Positions 1 through 9,486 are shown, counted from the first letter of the stretch. The stretch: DNA of 64,000 nt from a bacterium (GCA_905221035.1 CAJNBP010000001.1:186001-250000); one strand, 5' to 3'. Made by a program: numbers and translations. The notes: generated from the sequence alone by a model not told the origin.

Positions 1-722
1 ACTTGCCAACTTCTCCAGATGCAGTAGTTATTGTCGCAACCCTTCGTGCCCTTAAGATGAATGGTGGTGTGGCTAAAGACGCTCTGACTGAAGAAAATGT
101 AGAAGCAGTTCGTGCAGGTTTTGCCAACTTGAAACGCCACGTTGAAAATATCCGTAAGTTCGGTATTCCAGCAGTTGTAGCTATCAACGAATTTGTATCT
201 GATACAGAAGCTGAAATCGCAGCCTTGAAAGAACTCTGTGCCTCAATCGATGTACCAGTTGAGTTGGCTAGTGTCTGGGCTGATGGCGCAGAAGGTGGTG
301 TAGCGCTTGCTGAAACACTTGTCAAGACTATCTCTGAAAACCCAGCCAACTATACACGTCTTTATGACAATGACCTTTCTGTCCAAGAAAAGATTGAAAA
401 GATTGTCACTGAAATCTATCGTGGTAGCAAAGTGAACTTTGAGAAGAAAGCCCAAACGCAAATCGCTCAAATCGTTCAAAATGGTTGGGACAAATTGCCA
501 ATCTGTATGGCTAAAACTCAGTATAGTTTCTCAGACAATCCAAATGCACTTGGAGCACCAGAAAACTTTGAAATTACCATTCGTGAATTGGTACCAAAAT
601 TAGGTGCAGGCTTCATCGTTGCCTTAACTGGGGACGTGATGACTATGCCAGGTCTTCCAAAACGACCAGCAGCCCTCAACATGGATGTTGAAAGTGACGG
701 AACAGTTCTAGGCTTGTTCTAG
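1..722 (+). CDS. fhs: Formate-tetrahydrofolate ligase, 3' part
   Basis: C-terminal part of formate-tetrahydrofolate ligase, the cytosolic enzyme that joins formate to THF using ATP and feeds the one-carbon pool for purine and fMet synthesis. The reading frame is already open at the left edge, so the start and the nucleotide-binding N-terminus lie outside the window; about 239 residues of a protein usually near 556 are visible. The conserved blocks [17 protein letters not shown] near the start and [15 protein letters not shown] near the end identify the family. It ends with TAG at 720-722 and is followed by an intrinsic terminator, so it is transcribed apart from pcrA. Certain as to family; it is truncated only by the window edge. 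Confidence 0.96.
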   Translation, partial: LPTSPDAVVIVATLRALKMNGGVAKDALTEENVEAVRAGFANLKRHVENIRKFGIPAVVAINEFVSDTEAEIAALKELCASIDVPVELASVWADGAEGGVALAETLVKTISENPANYTRLYDNDLSVQEKIEKIVTEIYRGSKVNFEKKAQTQIAQIVQNGWDKLPICMAKTQYSFSDNPNALGAPENFEITIRELVPKLGAGFIVALTGDVMTMPGLPKRPAALNMDVESDGTVLGLF

Positions 723-740
723 TAGTTTAATTAAATTCAA

Positions 741-775
741 ATGAGTTTGGAAACACTATCCAAGCTCATTTTCTT
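741..775 (+). terminator. Intrinsic terminator after fhs
   Basis: An 11-bp stem (741-751 pairing with 759-769, one G-U pair) with a 7-base loop, followed by TTTTCTT. It lies 19 bases after the fhs stop. Confidence 0.8.
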
Positions 776-779
776 ATCT

Positions 780-839
780 AGTGCTAAGGAGTTGTTTTCA
801 GCTGATGAGAGAGCTGCCTTCTACACACAATTAATCTAG
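780..839 (+). other. Protein-like fragment without a start (possible gene remnant)
   Basis: Between the fhs terminator and the pcrA promoter an open frame of 19 codons reads SAKELFSADERAAFYTQLI and then TAG. There is no start codon or ribosome-binding site before it. The composition looks like a real protein C-terminus rather than random intergenic DNA, so it may be the last scrap of a deleted gene. I cannot assign a family. Confidence 0.25.
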
Positions 840-862
840 GTAAAGATATTTTCCTTGATTTC

Positions 863-871
863 TGATATAAT
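863..871 (+). promoter_or_regulatory. Extended -10 promoter of pcrA
   Basis: TGATATAAT (TG at 863-864, perfect TATAAT at 866-871) lies 34 bases before the pcrA ATG. No good -35 is seen at the right distance, which fits an extended -10 promoter. A GGAAG ribosome-binding site precedes the ATG. Confidence 0.65.
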
Positions 872-904
872 AGAAATATTGACTTCAAGAGTAAGGAAGA
901 GAAG

Positions 905-3196
905 ATGAACGCATTATTGAATGGAATGAATGACCGTCAGGCTGAGGCGGTGCAAACGACAGAAGGTCCCTTGTTGATCATGGCGGGGGCTGGTTCTGGA
1001 AAGACCCGAGTTTTGACCCACCGCATCGCTTATCTGATTGATGAAAAGCTGGTCAATCCTTGGAATATCTTGGCCATTACCTTTACTAATAAGGCTGCGC
1101 GTGAGATGAAAGAGCGTGCTTACGGACTTAATCCAGCTACTCAGGACTGTTTGATTGCGACCTTCCACTCCATGTGTGTGCGTATTCTGCGTCGTGATGC
1201 GGATCATATTGGCTACAACCGCAATTTCACCATTGTAGATCCTGGTGAACAGCGAACTCTCATGAAACGGATTCTTAAGCAGTTGAACCTGGATCCGAAA
1301 AAATGGAATGAACGGAGCATTTTAGGGACTATTTCCAATGCCAAGAATGATTTGATTGATGATGTAGCTTATGCTGCCCAAGCTGGCGATATGTACACGC
1401 AAATCGTGGCCCAGTGTTACACTGCTTACCAAAAAGAATTGCGTCAGTCGGAGTCGGTTGACTTTGATGATTTGATTATGCTGACCTTGCGTCTTTTTGA
1501 TCAAAATCCTGATGTTTTGACCTATTACCAGCAAAAATTCCAATACATCCACGTTGATGAGTACCAAGATACCAACCATGCCCAGTACCAATTGGTCAAA
1601 CTCTTGGCTTCGCGCTTTAAAAACATCTGTGTGGTTGGGGATGCGGACCAGTCTATCTACGGATGGCGTGGTGCTGATATGCAGAATATCTTGGACTTTG
1701 AAAAGGATTACCCCCAAGCCAAGGTTGTTTTGTTGGAGGAAAATTACCGCTCAACTAAAACCATTCTCCAAGCGGCCAATGAGGTTATTAAAAATAATAA
1801 AAACCGCCGTCCTAAAAATCTCTGGACTCAAAATGCGGATGGGGAGCAAATCGTATACTATCGTGCCAATGATGAGCTGGATGAGGCTGTATTTGTAGCC
1901 AGAACCATCGATGAGATTTGTCGCAGTCAAAACTTCCTTCACAAGGATTTTGCAGTTCTCTATCGGACTAATGCCCAGTCCCGTACTATTGAGGAAGCCC
2001 TGCTCAAGTCCAACATCCCTTATACAATGGTCGGCGGGACTAAGTTCTACAGCCGTAAGGAAATTCGTGACATTATCGCTTATCTTAACCTCATTGCTAA
2101 TTTGAGTGACAATATTAGTTTTGAGCGTATTATCAACGAGCCTAAACGTGGAATAGGGCCAGGAACGGTTGAGAAAATCCGTGATTTTGCCAATATGCAA
2201 AACATGTCTATGCTAGATGCTTCAGCCAATATCATGTTGTCTGGTATCAAGGGGAAGGTAGCCCAGTCTATCTGGGATTTTGCCAATATGGTTCTGGATT
2301 TGCGGGAGCAACTGGATCAATTAAGTATTACTGAGTTGGTTGAGGCCGTCCTTGAAAAAACAGGTTATGTCGATATTCTTAATGCCCAAGCGACTCTAGA
2401 AAGCAAGGCTCGGGTTGAAAATATCGAAGAGTTCCTCTCTGTGACGAAAAACTTTGACGATACCTCTGATGTGCCCGAAGAGGAAACTGGTTTGGACAAA
2501 CTGAGTCGTTTCTTAAATGACTTGGCCTTGATTGCGGATACAGATTCAGGTAGTCAGGAGACATCAGAAGTGACCTTGATGACCCTGCATGCTGCCAAAG
2601 GTCTCGAGTTTCCAGTTGTCTTTTTGATTGGGATGGAAGAAAATGTCTTTCCACTTAGTCGTGCAGCTGAAGATCAAGATGAATTAGAAGAAGAACGCCG
2701 TCTGGCCTATGTAGGAATTACGCGTGCAGAGAAAATTCTCTATCTGACCAATGCCAACTCGCGCCTGCTTTTCGGTCGTACTAACTACAACCGTCCGACT
2801 CGTTTTATTAATGAAATTAGTTCAGACTTACTTGAGTATCAAGGATTGGCCCGTCCAGCAAATACAAGCTTTAAAGCGTCTTATAGCAGTGGTGGGGTTG
2901 CCTTCGGTCAAGGTATGAGTCTTGCCCAGGCCCTCCAAGACCGTAAACGCAGTGCGGCCCCAAAAACTATCCAGTCAAATGGTCTTCCGTTTGGTCAATT
3001 TTCAGCCGGTGCAAAATCAGCGTCTAACGAGACAAATTGGTCCATTGGTGACATTGCCCTCCACAAGAAATGGGGAGAGGGAACTGTTCTGGAAGTTTCA
3101 GGTAGCGGTGCTACGCAGGAATTGAAAATCAATTTCCCGGAAGTTGGTTTGAAAAAACTTTTGGCCAGTGTGGCCCCAATTGAGAAAAAAATCTAA
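905..3196 (+). CDS. pcrA: ATP-dependent DNA helicase PcrA (UvrD family)
   Basis: Superfamily 1A 3'-5' DNA helicase of 763 residues, the usual length for PcrA. It unwinds DNA in nucleotide excision repair, replication restart and rolling-circle replication, and strips RecA from DNA. Motifs seen in order: Walker A GAGSGKT (about 28-34), motif Ia [13 protein letters not shown], motif II DEYQDTN (D218, E219), motif [17 protein letters not shown], motif IV ENYRST, motif [11 protein letters not shown] and motif [12 protein letters not shown]. The last 120 residues are a low-complexity linker followed by a small basic beta domain ([16 protein letters not shown]), the RNA-polymerase-binding Tudor-like end typical of PcrA. 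It starts at ATG 905 after GGAAGAGAAG. It is followed by radC, with a terminator-like hairpin between them. Confidence 0.98.
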   Translation: MNALLNGMNDRQAEAVQTTEGPLLIMAGAGSGKTRVLTHRIAYLIDEKLVNPWNILAITFTNKAAREMKERAYGLNPATQDCLIATFHSMCVRILRRDADHIGYNRNFTIVDPGEQRTLMKRILKQLNLDPKKWNERSILGTISNAKNDLIDDVAYAAQAGDMYTQIVAQCYTAYQKELRQSESVDFDDLIMLTLRLFDQNPDVLTYYQQKFQYIHVDEYQDTNHAQYQLVKLLASRFKNICVVGDADQSIYGWRGADMQNILDFEKDYPQAKVVLLEENYRSTKTILQAANEVIKNNKNRRPKNLWTQNADGEQIVYYRANDELDEAVFVARTIDEICRSQNFLHKDFAVLYRTNAQSRTIEEALLKSNIPYTMVGGTKFYSRKEIRDIIAYLNLIANLSDNISFERIINEPKRGIGPGTVEKIRDFANMQNMSMLDASANIMLSGIKGKVAQSIWDFANMVLDLREQLDQLSITELVEAVLEKTGYVDILNAQATLESKARVENIEEFLSVTKNFDDTSDVPEEETGLDKLSRFLNDLALIADTDSGSQETSEVTLMTLHAAKGLEFPVVFLIGMEENVFPLSRAAEDQDELEEERRLAYVGITRAEKILYLTNANSRLLFGRTNYNRPTRFINEISSDLLEYQGLARPANTSFKASYSSGGVAFGQGMSLAQALQDRKRSAAPKTIQSNGLPFGQFSAGAKSASNETNWSIGDIALHKKWGEGTVLEVSGSGATQELKINFPEVGLKKLLASVAPIEKKI

Positions 3197-3202
3197 TTTT
3201 TC

Positions 3203-3238
3203 ATCCTTCTCACGAATAATAAAGTGAGGAGGATTTTT
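3203..3238 (+). terminator. Hairpin between pcrA and radC that contains the radC ribosome-binding site
   Basis: An 11-bp stem (3203-3213 with 3224-3234, one G-U pair, 10-base loop) followed by TTTTT. It has the form of an intrinsic terminator for pcrA. The 3' arm contains AGGAGG, the ribosome-binding site of radC, five bases before its ATG, so the same hairpin would hide that site. Confidence 0.75.
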
Positions 3239-3919
3239 ATGTACAGTATTTCATTCCAAGAAGATTCATTATTACCGAGAGAAAGACTTGCCCAAGAAGG
3301 AGTGGAAGCGCTTAGTAACCAAGAGTTACTAGCTATTTTACTCAGAACAGGGACACGTCAGTCCAGTGTTTTTGAAATTGCCCAGAAAGTCTTGAGCAAT
3401 CTTTCAAGCCTAACAGATTTGAAAAAAATGACCCTGCAGGAATTACAGAGTCTGTCTGGTATTGGGCGAGTTAAGGCCATAGAATTACAAGCCATGATTG
3501 AACTGGGACATCGTATTCATAAACACGAAACTATTGAGATGGAAAGTATTCTCAGCAGTCAAAAGTTGGCCAAGAAGATGCAGCAGGAATTGGGCCATAA
3601 AAAACAAGAGCACCTGGTGGCGCTCTATCTCAATACTCAAAATCAAATCATCCATCAACAGACCATTTTTATCGGCTCTGCCACTCGTAGTATCGCTGAG
3701 CCGCGAGAGATTCTTCATTATGCCATCAAGCATATGGCGACCTCTCTCATCTTGGTTCATAATCATCCCTCAGGAGCGGTAGCCCCAAGCCGAAATGATG
3801 ATCATGTCACTAAACTTGTTAAAGAAGCCTGCGATCTGATGGGAATTGTTCTCTTAGACCATTTGATTGTCTCTCACTCCAGCTACTTTAGTTATCGAGA
3901 AAAGACAGATTTAATCTAA
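3239..3919 (+). CDS. radC: RadC family JAB-domain protein
   Basis: 226-residue RadC/UPF0758 protein. The N-terminal half carries a helix-hairpin-helix ([14 protein letters not shown]). The C-terminal half is a JAB/MPN metalloprotease-like domain with the zinc motif [15 protein letters not shown] (first His at residue 174). Despite the name, the link to DNA repair is weak; the family's biochemical role is unsettled. I place the start at ATG 3239, five bases after a strong AGGAGG, rather than the in-frame GTG at 3224, which lies inside the hairpin stem. The 3' end overlaps the convergent amidotransferase gene by four bases, leaving no room for a terminator. Confidence 0.93.
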   Translation: MYSISFQEDSLLPRERLAQEGVEALSNQELLAILLRTGTRQSSVFEIAQKVLSNLSSLTDLKKMTLQELQSLSGIGRVKAIELQAMIELGHRIHKHETIEMESILSSQKLAKKMQQELGHKKQEHLVALYLNTQNQIIHQQTIFIGSATRSIAEPREILHYAIKHMATSLILVHNHPSGAVAPSRNDDHVTKLVKEACDLMGIVLLDHLIVSHSSYFSYREKTDLI

Positions 3920-4605
3920 AGTTCATTAACGATATAGTCAAAGAGGTTTTTATCTTTGGGACGATTTTCAAAAAGAAATTCTGGATGCCATTGGACACCG
4001 AGGAAGGCAACATCATCCGTACTTATGACAGCTTCAATGATACCATCCTTAGGATCATGAGCCGCAATCTTTAAGTTGGGAGCTAAATCCTTGATACTCT
4101 GGTGGTGGAAGGAGTTGATATGGGAGATTTCTCCATAGATTTCTCGAAGAACAGTATCTGGTTCTGTTACCAAGCGCTGGGTTGTGTATTCGGCAGAACA
4201 ATCCTGCCAGTGGTCTTCGATATCTTGATACAAAGTTCCACCCATGGCAACGTTAAAGAGTTGAGTCCCACGACAGACAGAGAAAATCGGCTTTTTCTGT
4301 TTAATTGCTTCCTTGATGAGGGCCAGTTCGAAAATATCTCTTTGAAGGTGGTAGTCATCGCTATCAATGGTTTTTGGTTCACCATAGAATTTAGGATCAA
4401 CATTTTGCCCACCTGTCAAGATGAGCTTGTCAATCATACTGATATAGTGGCAGGCCATTTCTTGATCACCAATCGGTAGGATGATGGGAATCCCTCCAGC
4501 GTCTTTAACGCCTTCCACAAAGCCTTTTGCTGCGTAGCTCATCATGATGTCATCATCTGGATGAGTTTTTTCGTTTCCTGTAATCCCAATAACTGGTTTT
4601 TTCAT
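3916..4605 (-). CDS. Class I glutamine amidotransferase-like protein (PuuD/gamma-Glu-GABA hydrolase family)
   Basis: 229-residue cytosolic protein of the peptidase C26 group. The nucleophile elbow [11 protein letters not shown] places the catalytic Cys at 111, and QWHPEF supplies His207 and Glu209, so the triad is intact. Relatives hydrolyse gamma-glutamyl amides such as gamma-glutamyl-GABA; the streptococcal substrate is not evident from the sequence. It starts 17 bases after the rex stop and is read in the same direction, so rex and this gene are probably co-transcribed. Its 3' end overlaps radC (convergent) by four bases. The family assignment is solid and the substrate is not. Confidence 0.9.
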   Translation of the reverse strand: MKKPVIGITGNEKTHPDDDIMMSYAAKGFVEGVKDAGGIPIILPIGDQEMACHYISMIDKLILTGGQNVDPKFYGEPKTIDSDDYHLQRDIFELALIKEAIKQKKPIFSVCRGTQLFNVAMGGTLYQDIEDHWQDCSAEYTTQRLVTEPDTVLREIYGEISHINSFHHQSIKDLAPNLKIAAHDPKDGIIEAVISTDDVAFLGVQWHPEFLFENRPKDKNLFDYIVNEL

Positions 4606-4622
4606 AAAATGATTTTCGCTTT

Positions 4623-5264
4623 CTAATCCTCTTTTCGCATGAAATAGAGGAGGGTTTGGAGTTCACTTGTTAAATCGACATATTGAACGACCACATCTTT
4701 TGGTAAATGCAGATGGATTGGTGAAAAACTGAGAATCCCTTTCACGCCAGCATCCACCAAGAGATTAGCAACCTCTTGTGATTTAACGCTAGGAACAGTC
4801 AGGATAGCAGTCTTCACATCAGCATCCTTGATTTTATCCTTAATTTGAGAAATTCCGTAAATGGGAATCCCATCAGGAGTTTGGCTACCGACTTCAGGAT
4901 GGTCATCAAGGTCAAAGGCCATGATAATCTTCATCTTGTTACGCTCGTGGAAGCGGTAGTGGAGAAGGGCATGGCCCATATTTCCAATACCCACCAGCAT
5001 GACATTGGTAATAGAGTTATCATTGAGCAAATCGGCAAAAAACGTCATCAGTTTTTTGACATCATAGCCAAAACCACGACGACCAAGTTCACCAAAATAG
5101 GAAAAATCACGACGTACGGTCGCTGAATCAATCCCAATGGCCTCTGCAATTTGTTTAGAGTTGGCACGTTCAATCTTTTCTGCATGAAATCTCTTAAAAA
5201 TTCGATAGTAGAGAGAGAGTCTTTTCGCTGTAGCTTTTGGAATAGCAGACTGTTTATCTTTCAC
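4623..5264 (-). CDS. rex: Redox-sensing transcriptional repressor Rex
   Basis: 213-residue repressor that senses the NADH/NAD+ ratio; NADH releases it from DNA and derepresses fermentation and NADH-recycling genes. The N-terminal winged helix (about residues 10-80) includes [22 protein letters not shown]. The C-terminal Rossmann domain has [11 protein letters not shown], and the usual C-terminal swapped helix follows (LQTLLYFMR). It is the first gene of a likely two-gene unit with the amidotransferase. A Rex-like palindrome sits in the spacer of its own promoter, which indicates autoregulation. Confidence 0.96.
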   Translation of the reverse strand: MKDKQSAIPKATAKRLSLYYRIFKRFHAEKIERANSKQIAEAIGIDSATVRRDFSYFGELGRRGFGYDVKKLMTFFADLLNDNSITNVMLVGIGNMGHALLHYRFHERNKMKIIMAFDLDDHPEVGSQTPDGIPIYGISQIKDKIKDADVKTAILTVPSVKSQEVANLLVDAGVKGILSFSPIHLHLPKDVVVQYVDLTSELQTLLYFMRKED

Positions 5265-5303
5265 AAAATCACAACCTTTCTATTCTTCTATTTTATAGAA
5301 ACA

Positions 5304-5321
5304 TTGTGAAAAAATCAACAA
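5304..5321. promoter_or_regulatory. Candidate Rex operator in the rex promoter
   Basis: TTGTGAA-AAAA-TCAACAA matches the Rex consensus TTGTGAA-N4-TTCACAA with a perfect left half and two mismatches on the right. On the minus strand it lies between a TTGATT -35 and a TAAAAT -10 (17-base spacer), about 40 bases before the rex start, where binding would block transcription. Inferred autoregulatory site. Confidence 0.6.
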
Positions 5322-5324
5322 AAA

Positions 5325-5354
5325 CAAGAAAAAACTAAGAAAAATCTTAGTTTT
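5325..5354 (-). terminator. Terminator of the prs-nifS-DUF1831-DUF4649 operon
   Basis: Perfect 9-bp stem (5331-5339 with 5346-5354). Read on the minus strand it is followed by TTTTTTCTTG. The 3' end of the DUF4649 gene, including its stop codon at 5347-5349, is inside the stem. Confidence 0.75.
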
Positions 5355-5562
5355 GATGTGAAAAATCTGCATGTGATAGAAAACGGTAGAGGTCTCCAAC
5401 CAGACCTTGATAAACTTCTTGTCCCTTAAAGGTCAAAGAAGTCACATAAAGTGTATCTGGTAGGGTCACACAGCCTGACAAAGCTAGCATTAGTGCCTCA
5501 TAGTCCTCGTACTTGAGAGTCCGCTCTACCTGATAGCTGTCTTTATAGGTTAGTTCAAACAT
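5347..5562 (-). CDS. DUF4649 family small protein
   Basis: Acidic protein of 71 residues beginning MFELTYKDSYQVERTL, which I recognise as the DUF4649 family found in streptococci; its function is unknown. An upstream GTG would give 83 residues and overlap the previous gene, so I prefer the ATG at 5562. That leaves a 7-base gap after the DUF1831 gene, with only a weak GATAGG ribosome-binding site. It is the last gene of an operon with prs, a cysteine desulfurase and DUF1831, and is followed directly by the terminator. Cytosolic; no membrane segment or motif seen. Confidence 0.75.
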   Translation of the reverse strand: MFELTYKDSYQVERTLKYEDYEALMLALSGCVTLPDTLYVTSLTFKGQEVYQGLVGDLYRFLSHADFSHQN

Positions 5563-5569
5563 ATGGGAC

Positions 5570-5917
5570 CTATCTTTCAGATTTTGTAAAGACACCACGC
5601 TCTACCAAACTATCCATGAGGAAGTAGAATTTTTCCTGATGAATGTGGTGGTCTTCTGATTTGAAAATATCAACCAGACGAAGACCAAACTTGTCAGTGA
5701 TATTGATTTTAGCACCTGTGAGTTCCTTGTTAATGATGATTTTGAGTTGGAAGCCTTCACCGCTGTTTGGAACCTTTTCAAGTAGGCGAGTCAGTTCATA
5801 GTTACCAACCTTAGTCTCAAAAAAGGTGTTGTCCTTAAGGGTGAATTTCTTAACAGACGGGCTAAGAGTGTAGTCGTAACGACAATTTTTTAACTGAATG
5901 GTTTTTTCAAATGCCAT
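5570..5917 (-). CDS. DUF1831 family protein
   Basis: 115-residue protein starting MAFEKTIQLKNCRYDYTLS, matching the DUF1831 family of lactobacilli and streptococci. The fold is predicted to be a small alpha/beta domain; the function is unknown. It starts five bases after the cysteine desulfurase stop, so translation is probably coupled. Its constant place next to nifS suggests a link to sulfur transfer (tRNA thiolation or cofactor assembly). That is an inference from context only. No cysteine pair or metal site stands out; the one clear Cys is near residue 12. Confidence 0.82.
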   Translation of the reverse strand: MAFEKTIQLKNCRYDYTLSPSVKKFTLKDNTFFETKVGNYELTRLLEKVPNSGEGFQLKIIINKELTGAKINITDKFGLRLVDIFKSEDHHIHQEKFYFLMDSLVERGVFTKSER

Positions 5918-5921
5918 ATGG

Positions 5922-7037
5922 CTAACCTCCGATAATTTCTTTTAAGGTTTTTGCGAGGGTTTGTAGATCTTCAACAGTGTTTTGTGGAGACAAACTGATG
6001 CGAACGGATTCCTTCAAACGTTCTGAATTTGCCCCGTACATGGCTTCGAGAACATGGCTGGATTGGACAATGCCTGCAGTGCAAGCTGAGCCAGTTGAGA
6101 TTGAAATTCCAGCTAAGTCTAGACGAAGGAGTAAGAGGTCATTTTTCTGGCCAGGAAATCCAATATTGAGAACATAAGGAAGATGATGCTCTCCTCTATT
6201 CAGATAATACTGAACTCCCTCAAGCTCCGCAAGAAAGGAAGTTTCTAGATTTTGTACATGTTGAAAATGTTCTTCTTGTTTTTCTAGGTCTTCTTTTAGG
6301 GCTGCAACCATGCTAACGATGGCAGCTAGATTTTCAGTCCCTGCACGTTTTTTCTGTTCTTGGTCTCCCCCATGGAGATAGGAATCAAAGTCCATGCTTG
6401 ATGCGTAGAGGAAGCCGATTCCCTTAGGACCATGGAATTTATGAGCCGAAGCAGTGAGAAAATCAATGCCCAATTCTTCTGGATGAATAGGGATTTTACC
6501 GATAGCCTGAACTGCATCAACATGATAGGCAGCAGGGTGTTGCTTGAGTATTTGGCCAATTTCAGCAATGGGCAGTAGGTTTCCTGTCTCGTTATTGGCA
6601 AACATGATAGAAACCAAAATCGTATCGTCACGTAAAGCCTTTTGAATTTGTTGGGCTGTGATTTCTTGATTTTCTGGCTGGATAATGGTTGCTTCAAAAC
6701 CAAAGTGTTGAACCAAGTAATCAATTGTTTCAAGGACGGCATGGTGCTCAATGGCAGTTGTGATGATATGTTTTCCTTGTTCTTGATGACGAAGGCAGTA
6801 GCCAATGATGGCAGTATTGTTGCCTTCTGTCCCACCAGAAGTGAAAAAGATATGTTGAGGTTTTGTCCCCAGTAACTGAGCTAGTTCCTGACGGGCTTCT
6901 CGCAAGAGTTTACCAGCTTGACGACCATGACCATGAATACTAGAAGGGTTTCCGTGGGTTTCTTGCATAACCTTGGTCATCGCTGAAATAGCAACTGCTG
7001 ACATAGGAGTCGTCGCAGCATTGTCCAAATAAATCAA
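5922..7037 (-). CDS. Cysteine desulfurase (NifS/IscS-like, class V aminotransferase)
   Basis: 371-residue PLP enzyme that removes sulfur from cysteine as a protein persulfide for tRNA thiolation or Fe-S assembly. Key features: SGGTEGNN near 67-74 for cofactor phosphate, the PLP lysine K200 in SAHKFHGPKG, and the active-site cysteine C319 in the loop STGSACTAG. The short loop and lack of an associated iscU here suggest a tRNA-thiolation type rather than the SUF enzyme, but this is inference. It lies nine bases after prs and four before DUF1831, so all four genes form one operon. Start ATG at 7037. Confidence 0.93.
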   Translation of the reverse strand: MIYLDNAATTPMSAVAISAMTKVMQETHGNPSSIHGHGRQAGKLLREARQELAQLLGTKPQHIFFTSGGTEGNNTAIIGYCLRHQEQGKHIITTAIEHHAVLETIDYLVQHFGFEATIIQPENQEITAQQIQKALRDDTILVSIMFANNETGNLLPIAEIGQILKQHPAAYHVDAVQAIGKIPIHPEELGIDFLTASAHKFHGPKGIGFLYASSMDFDSYLHGGDQEQKKRAGTENLAAIVSMVAALKEDLEKQEEHFQHVQNLETSFLAELEGVQYYLNRGEHHLPYVLNIGFPGQKNDLLLLRLDLAGISISTGSACTAGIVQSSHVLEAMYGANSERLKESVRISLSPQNTVEDLQTLAKTLKEIIGG

Positions 7038-7046
7038 AGAATCACC

Positions 7047-8006
7047 TTATTTCTTTTTGTTGTAGGCAAAGAGTGGGCTGACTGGTTTTCTTTCGTGAAT
7101 ACGTACGATGGCATCACCAATTAACTCACTAGCAGTGATGTAGCATACGTTTTTAGGAGTTTTTTCTTTTGTTGCTACTGAATCAGTCACAAGAATTTCT
7201 TTAATATTAGTATTGTCAAGAAGTTCAGCAGCTCCTTCGACGAAGAGGCCGTGGCTAGAAACAGCATAAATTTCTGTAGCCCCTTCACGTTCAACGATTT
7301 TAGCAGCTTCAGAGAAGGTACGTCCTGTATTCAGAATATCGTCAATCAAGATGGCTTTTTTACCTTCCACATCACCGATAATATAGCCTTCGTTGCGAGT
7401 TGCATCGTCTTGAGGGTAGTCGATAATGGCGATAGGAGCATCAAGATATTCAGCCAAGCTACGAGCACGTTTGACACCTGAATTTTTAGGGCTAACGACA
7501 ACAACATCTGAACCAAGTAGGCCCTTATCGCAGTAATGTTTTGCAAATAGAGGAACTGTGTAGAGGTTGTCAACAGGAATATCAAAGAAGCCTTGCACCT
7601 GAACAGCATGCAAATCAAGGGTAAGGACACGGTCAACCCCAGCCTTAACCAGCATATTAGCCACTAGTTTAGCTGTAAGTGGTTCACGAGGTGAAGCAAT
7701 ACGGTCTTGACGTGCATAGCCAAAATATGGAAGGACAACGTTTATACTGTGGGCACTTGCGCGGACACAAGCATCAACCATGATCAACAATTCCATTAGG
7801 TGGTTGTTAACTGGGAAACTTGTTGATTGGATGATGTAGACATCATAACCACGGACACTTTCTTCGATATTTACTTGGATTTCTCCGTCTGAAAATTGAC
7901 GTGATGATAATTTTCCAAGTGGCACACCAACAGCTTGTGCAATTTTCTGTGCAATCTCTTGGTTAGAGTTGAGTGCGAAAAGTTTCATGTTTTTTCTATC
8001 TGACAT
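7047..8006 (-). CDS. prs: Ribose-phosphate pyrophosphokinase
   Basis: 319-residue PRPP synthase, which transfers pyrophosphate from ATP to ribose-5-phosphate and supplies PRPP for nucleotides, NAD, His and Trp. Signatures include the N-terminal [13 protein letters not shown], the ATP flap region YFGYARQDR, the metal site [11 protein letters not shown] and the PRPP loop DDILNTGRT. The protein begins [10 protein letters not shown]; a second Met at residue 7 is possible, but AGAGG lies before the first. It leads the minus-strand operon with the cysteine desulfurase and two DUF genes. TAAAAT -10-like boxes are seen upstream, around 8080-8100 on the minus strand. Confidence 0.96.
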   Translation of the reverse strand: MSDRKNMKLFALNSNQEIAQKIAQAVGVPLGKLSSRQFSDGEIQVNIEESVRGYDVYIIQSTSFPVNNHLMELLIMVDACVRASAHSINVVLPYFGYARQDRIASPREPLTAKLVANMLVKAGVDRVLTLDLHAVQVQGFFDIPVDNLYTVPLFAKHYCDKGLLGSDVVVVSPKNSGVKRARSLAEYLDAPIAIIDYPQDDATRNEGYIIGDVEGKKAILIDDILNTGRTFSEAAKIVEREGATEIYAVSSHGLFVEGAAELLDNTNIKEILVTDSVATKEKTPKNVCYITASELIGDAIVRIHERKPVSPLFAYNKKK

Positions 8007-8117
8007 TATAGACCGTCCTCTGTAAACTTTTTAAATCCTAGCTATATCTGCCTAGCCTATATGAACTGGGATTTTTGTATTTTATCTTTTCTATTTTACC
8101 AAAAAATGGAGATTATT

Positions 8118-8687
8118 TCAGCTATTTTTCATGCTTTTGACAAATCGAACCAATTTTGAAGGAGCTTTTTGATAAGCAATCTGATTTTCCTCTAAAAATT
8201 GCTGGAAATCCTGTTTGCCTTGCTCGTGATTTTCCACTTCAAGCTCTAATTCGTAATCTGTAATATCAAAGTACTGACTCTCATCTAGTGCCATGAGACC
8301 GATAGCTGTTTGCATTTCATAGCGAAGCGTTGTTAGACAACCAAGGACCTGCCATTTTTTACTTTGGATACCATGTTTAGCCAATTCTTCGAGCACCAGT
8401 CCCTGAGGAAGCTCTCCCTTGCTCAGATAATCTCCAGCATCTTTTAGGTGCAATTTTTGATTGTATTCCATATTTCCAACACTTTGTGGGACTTTAAGTG
8501 TCAATTCTGCCCAGTCTTCAAAAGTTCGAATACGCATAGCGACTTTCTTTTCTCGTAGTTCAAAATCAGGCGTGTCTATGTAGTAATTTTTTTGAAGAAC
8601 AGGAGTGACGTCTGTGAACTGCTCTTTTAGACGATTGTATTCATCTTTTTTCAATAGTGTTTTCAATTCAATTTCTAAATGTTTCAT
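8118..8687 (-). CDS. CYTH domain-containing protein
   Basis: 189-residue protein of the CYTH (CyaB-thiamine triphosphatase) superfamily. The diagnostic EXEXK motif is present as EIELK at residues 5-9, and repeated acidic/basic strand motifs (RIRTF, ELTLK, ELELEVE) line the expected beta tunnel. These enzymes hydrolyse triphosphates such as inorganic tripolyphosphate or thiamine triphosphate with divalent metal. I use ATG 8687 (MKHLEIEL) preceded by AAGG; a longer upstream frame lacks family sequence. It is divergent from relQ, sharing a 127-base promoter region. In streptococci the gene is commonly beside relQ, which hints at a nucleotide-polyphosphate role (inference). Confidence 0.88.
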   Translation of the reverse strand: MKHLEIELKTLLKKDEYNRLKEQFTDVTPVLQKNYYIDTPDFELREKKVAMRIRTFEDWAELTLKVPQSVGNMEYNQKLHLKDAGDYLSKGELPQGLVLEELAKHGIQSKKWQVLGCLTTLRYEMQTAIGLMALDESQYFDITDYELELEVENHEQGKQDFQQFLEENQIAYQKAPSKLVRFVKSMKNS

Positions 8688-8724
8688 TTTTCTTACCTTT
8701 TCTTTATCGTTGAAAGCGGATTTA

Positions 8725-8733
8725 TGGTATAAT
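8725..8733 (+). promoter_or_regulatory. Extended -10 promoter of the relQ operon
   Basis: TGGTATAAT (perfect -10 at 8728-8733) sits 81 bases before the relQ ATG within the divergent CYTH/relQ intergenic region. No -35 at standard spacing; TTGAAA at 8710 is too close. The roughly 75-base 5' leader shows no clear hairpin. Confidence 0.6.
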
Positions 8734-8814
8734 AGCTTTGTATTTATTGTATATAAATCTGGAGAAAAAATCAAAGATATTTTTGAAGGATAATATGAGA
8801 ACAAGGGAGAATAT

Positions 8815-9486
8815 ATGACCTTAGAATGGGAAGAATTTCTAGATCCTTACATTCAAGCTGTTGGTGAGTTAAAGATTAAACTTCGTGGTATTCGTAAGCA
8901 ATATCGCAAGCAAAATAAGCATTCTCCGATTGAGTTTGTGACTGGTCGAGTCAAGCCAATCGAGAGTATAAAAGAAAAAATGGCTCGACGTGGTATTACT
9001 TATGCGACCTTAGAACACGATTTACAGGATATTGCTGGTTTGCGTGTGATGGTTCAGTTTGTAGATGATGTCCAAGAAGTTGTAGCTATTTTGCGTAAGC
9101 GTCAGGATATGCGGATCATACAGGAGCGAGATTACATTACTCATCGAAAGGCTTCAGGCTACCGTTCCTATCATGTGGTAGTAGAATATATGGTTGACAC
9201 CATCAATGGAGCCAAGACCATTTTGGCAGAAATTCAAATACGTACCTTGGCCATGAATTTCTGGGCAACAATAGAACATTCTCTCAACTACAAGTACCAA
9301 GGGGATTTCCCAGAGGAGATTAAGAAGCGACTGGAAATTACAGCCAAGATTGCCCATCAGTTAGATGAAGAAATGGGTAAAATTCGTGATGATATCCAAG
9401 AAGCCCAGGCACTTTTTGATCCTTTGAGTAGAAAATTAAATGACGGTGTAGGAAACAGTGACGATACAGATGAAGAATACAGGTAA
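8815..9486 (+). CDS. relQ: Small alarmone synthetase RelQ (GTP pyrophosphokinase)
   Basis: 223-residue single-domain (p)ppGpp synthetase that transfers pyrophosphate from ATP to GTP or GDP. Only the synthetase domain is present; there is no HD hydrolase or TGS/ACT part, which separates it from Rel. Signatures: [17 protein letters not shown] (about 44-60), [27 protein letters not shown] and [22 protein letters not shown] split over the active site. A ribosome-binding site AAGGGAGAA precedes ATG 8815. It is first in a relQ-nadK-rluD-pta block; nadK overlaps its 3' end by 17 bases, so the alarmone enzyme and NAD kinase are co-expressed. Confidence 0.96.
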   Translation: MTLEWEEFLDPYIQAVGELKIKLRGIRKQYRKQNKHSPIEFVTGRVKPIESIKEKMARRGITYATLEHDLQDIAGLRVMVQFVDDVQEVVAILRKRQDMRIIQERDYITHRKASGYRSYHVVVEYMVDTINGAKTILAEIQIRTLAMNFWATIEHSLNYKYQGDFPEEIKKRLEITAKIAHQLDEEMGKIRDDIQEAQALFDPLSRKLNDGVGNSDDTDEEYR

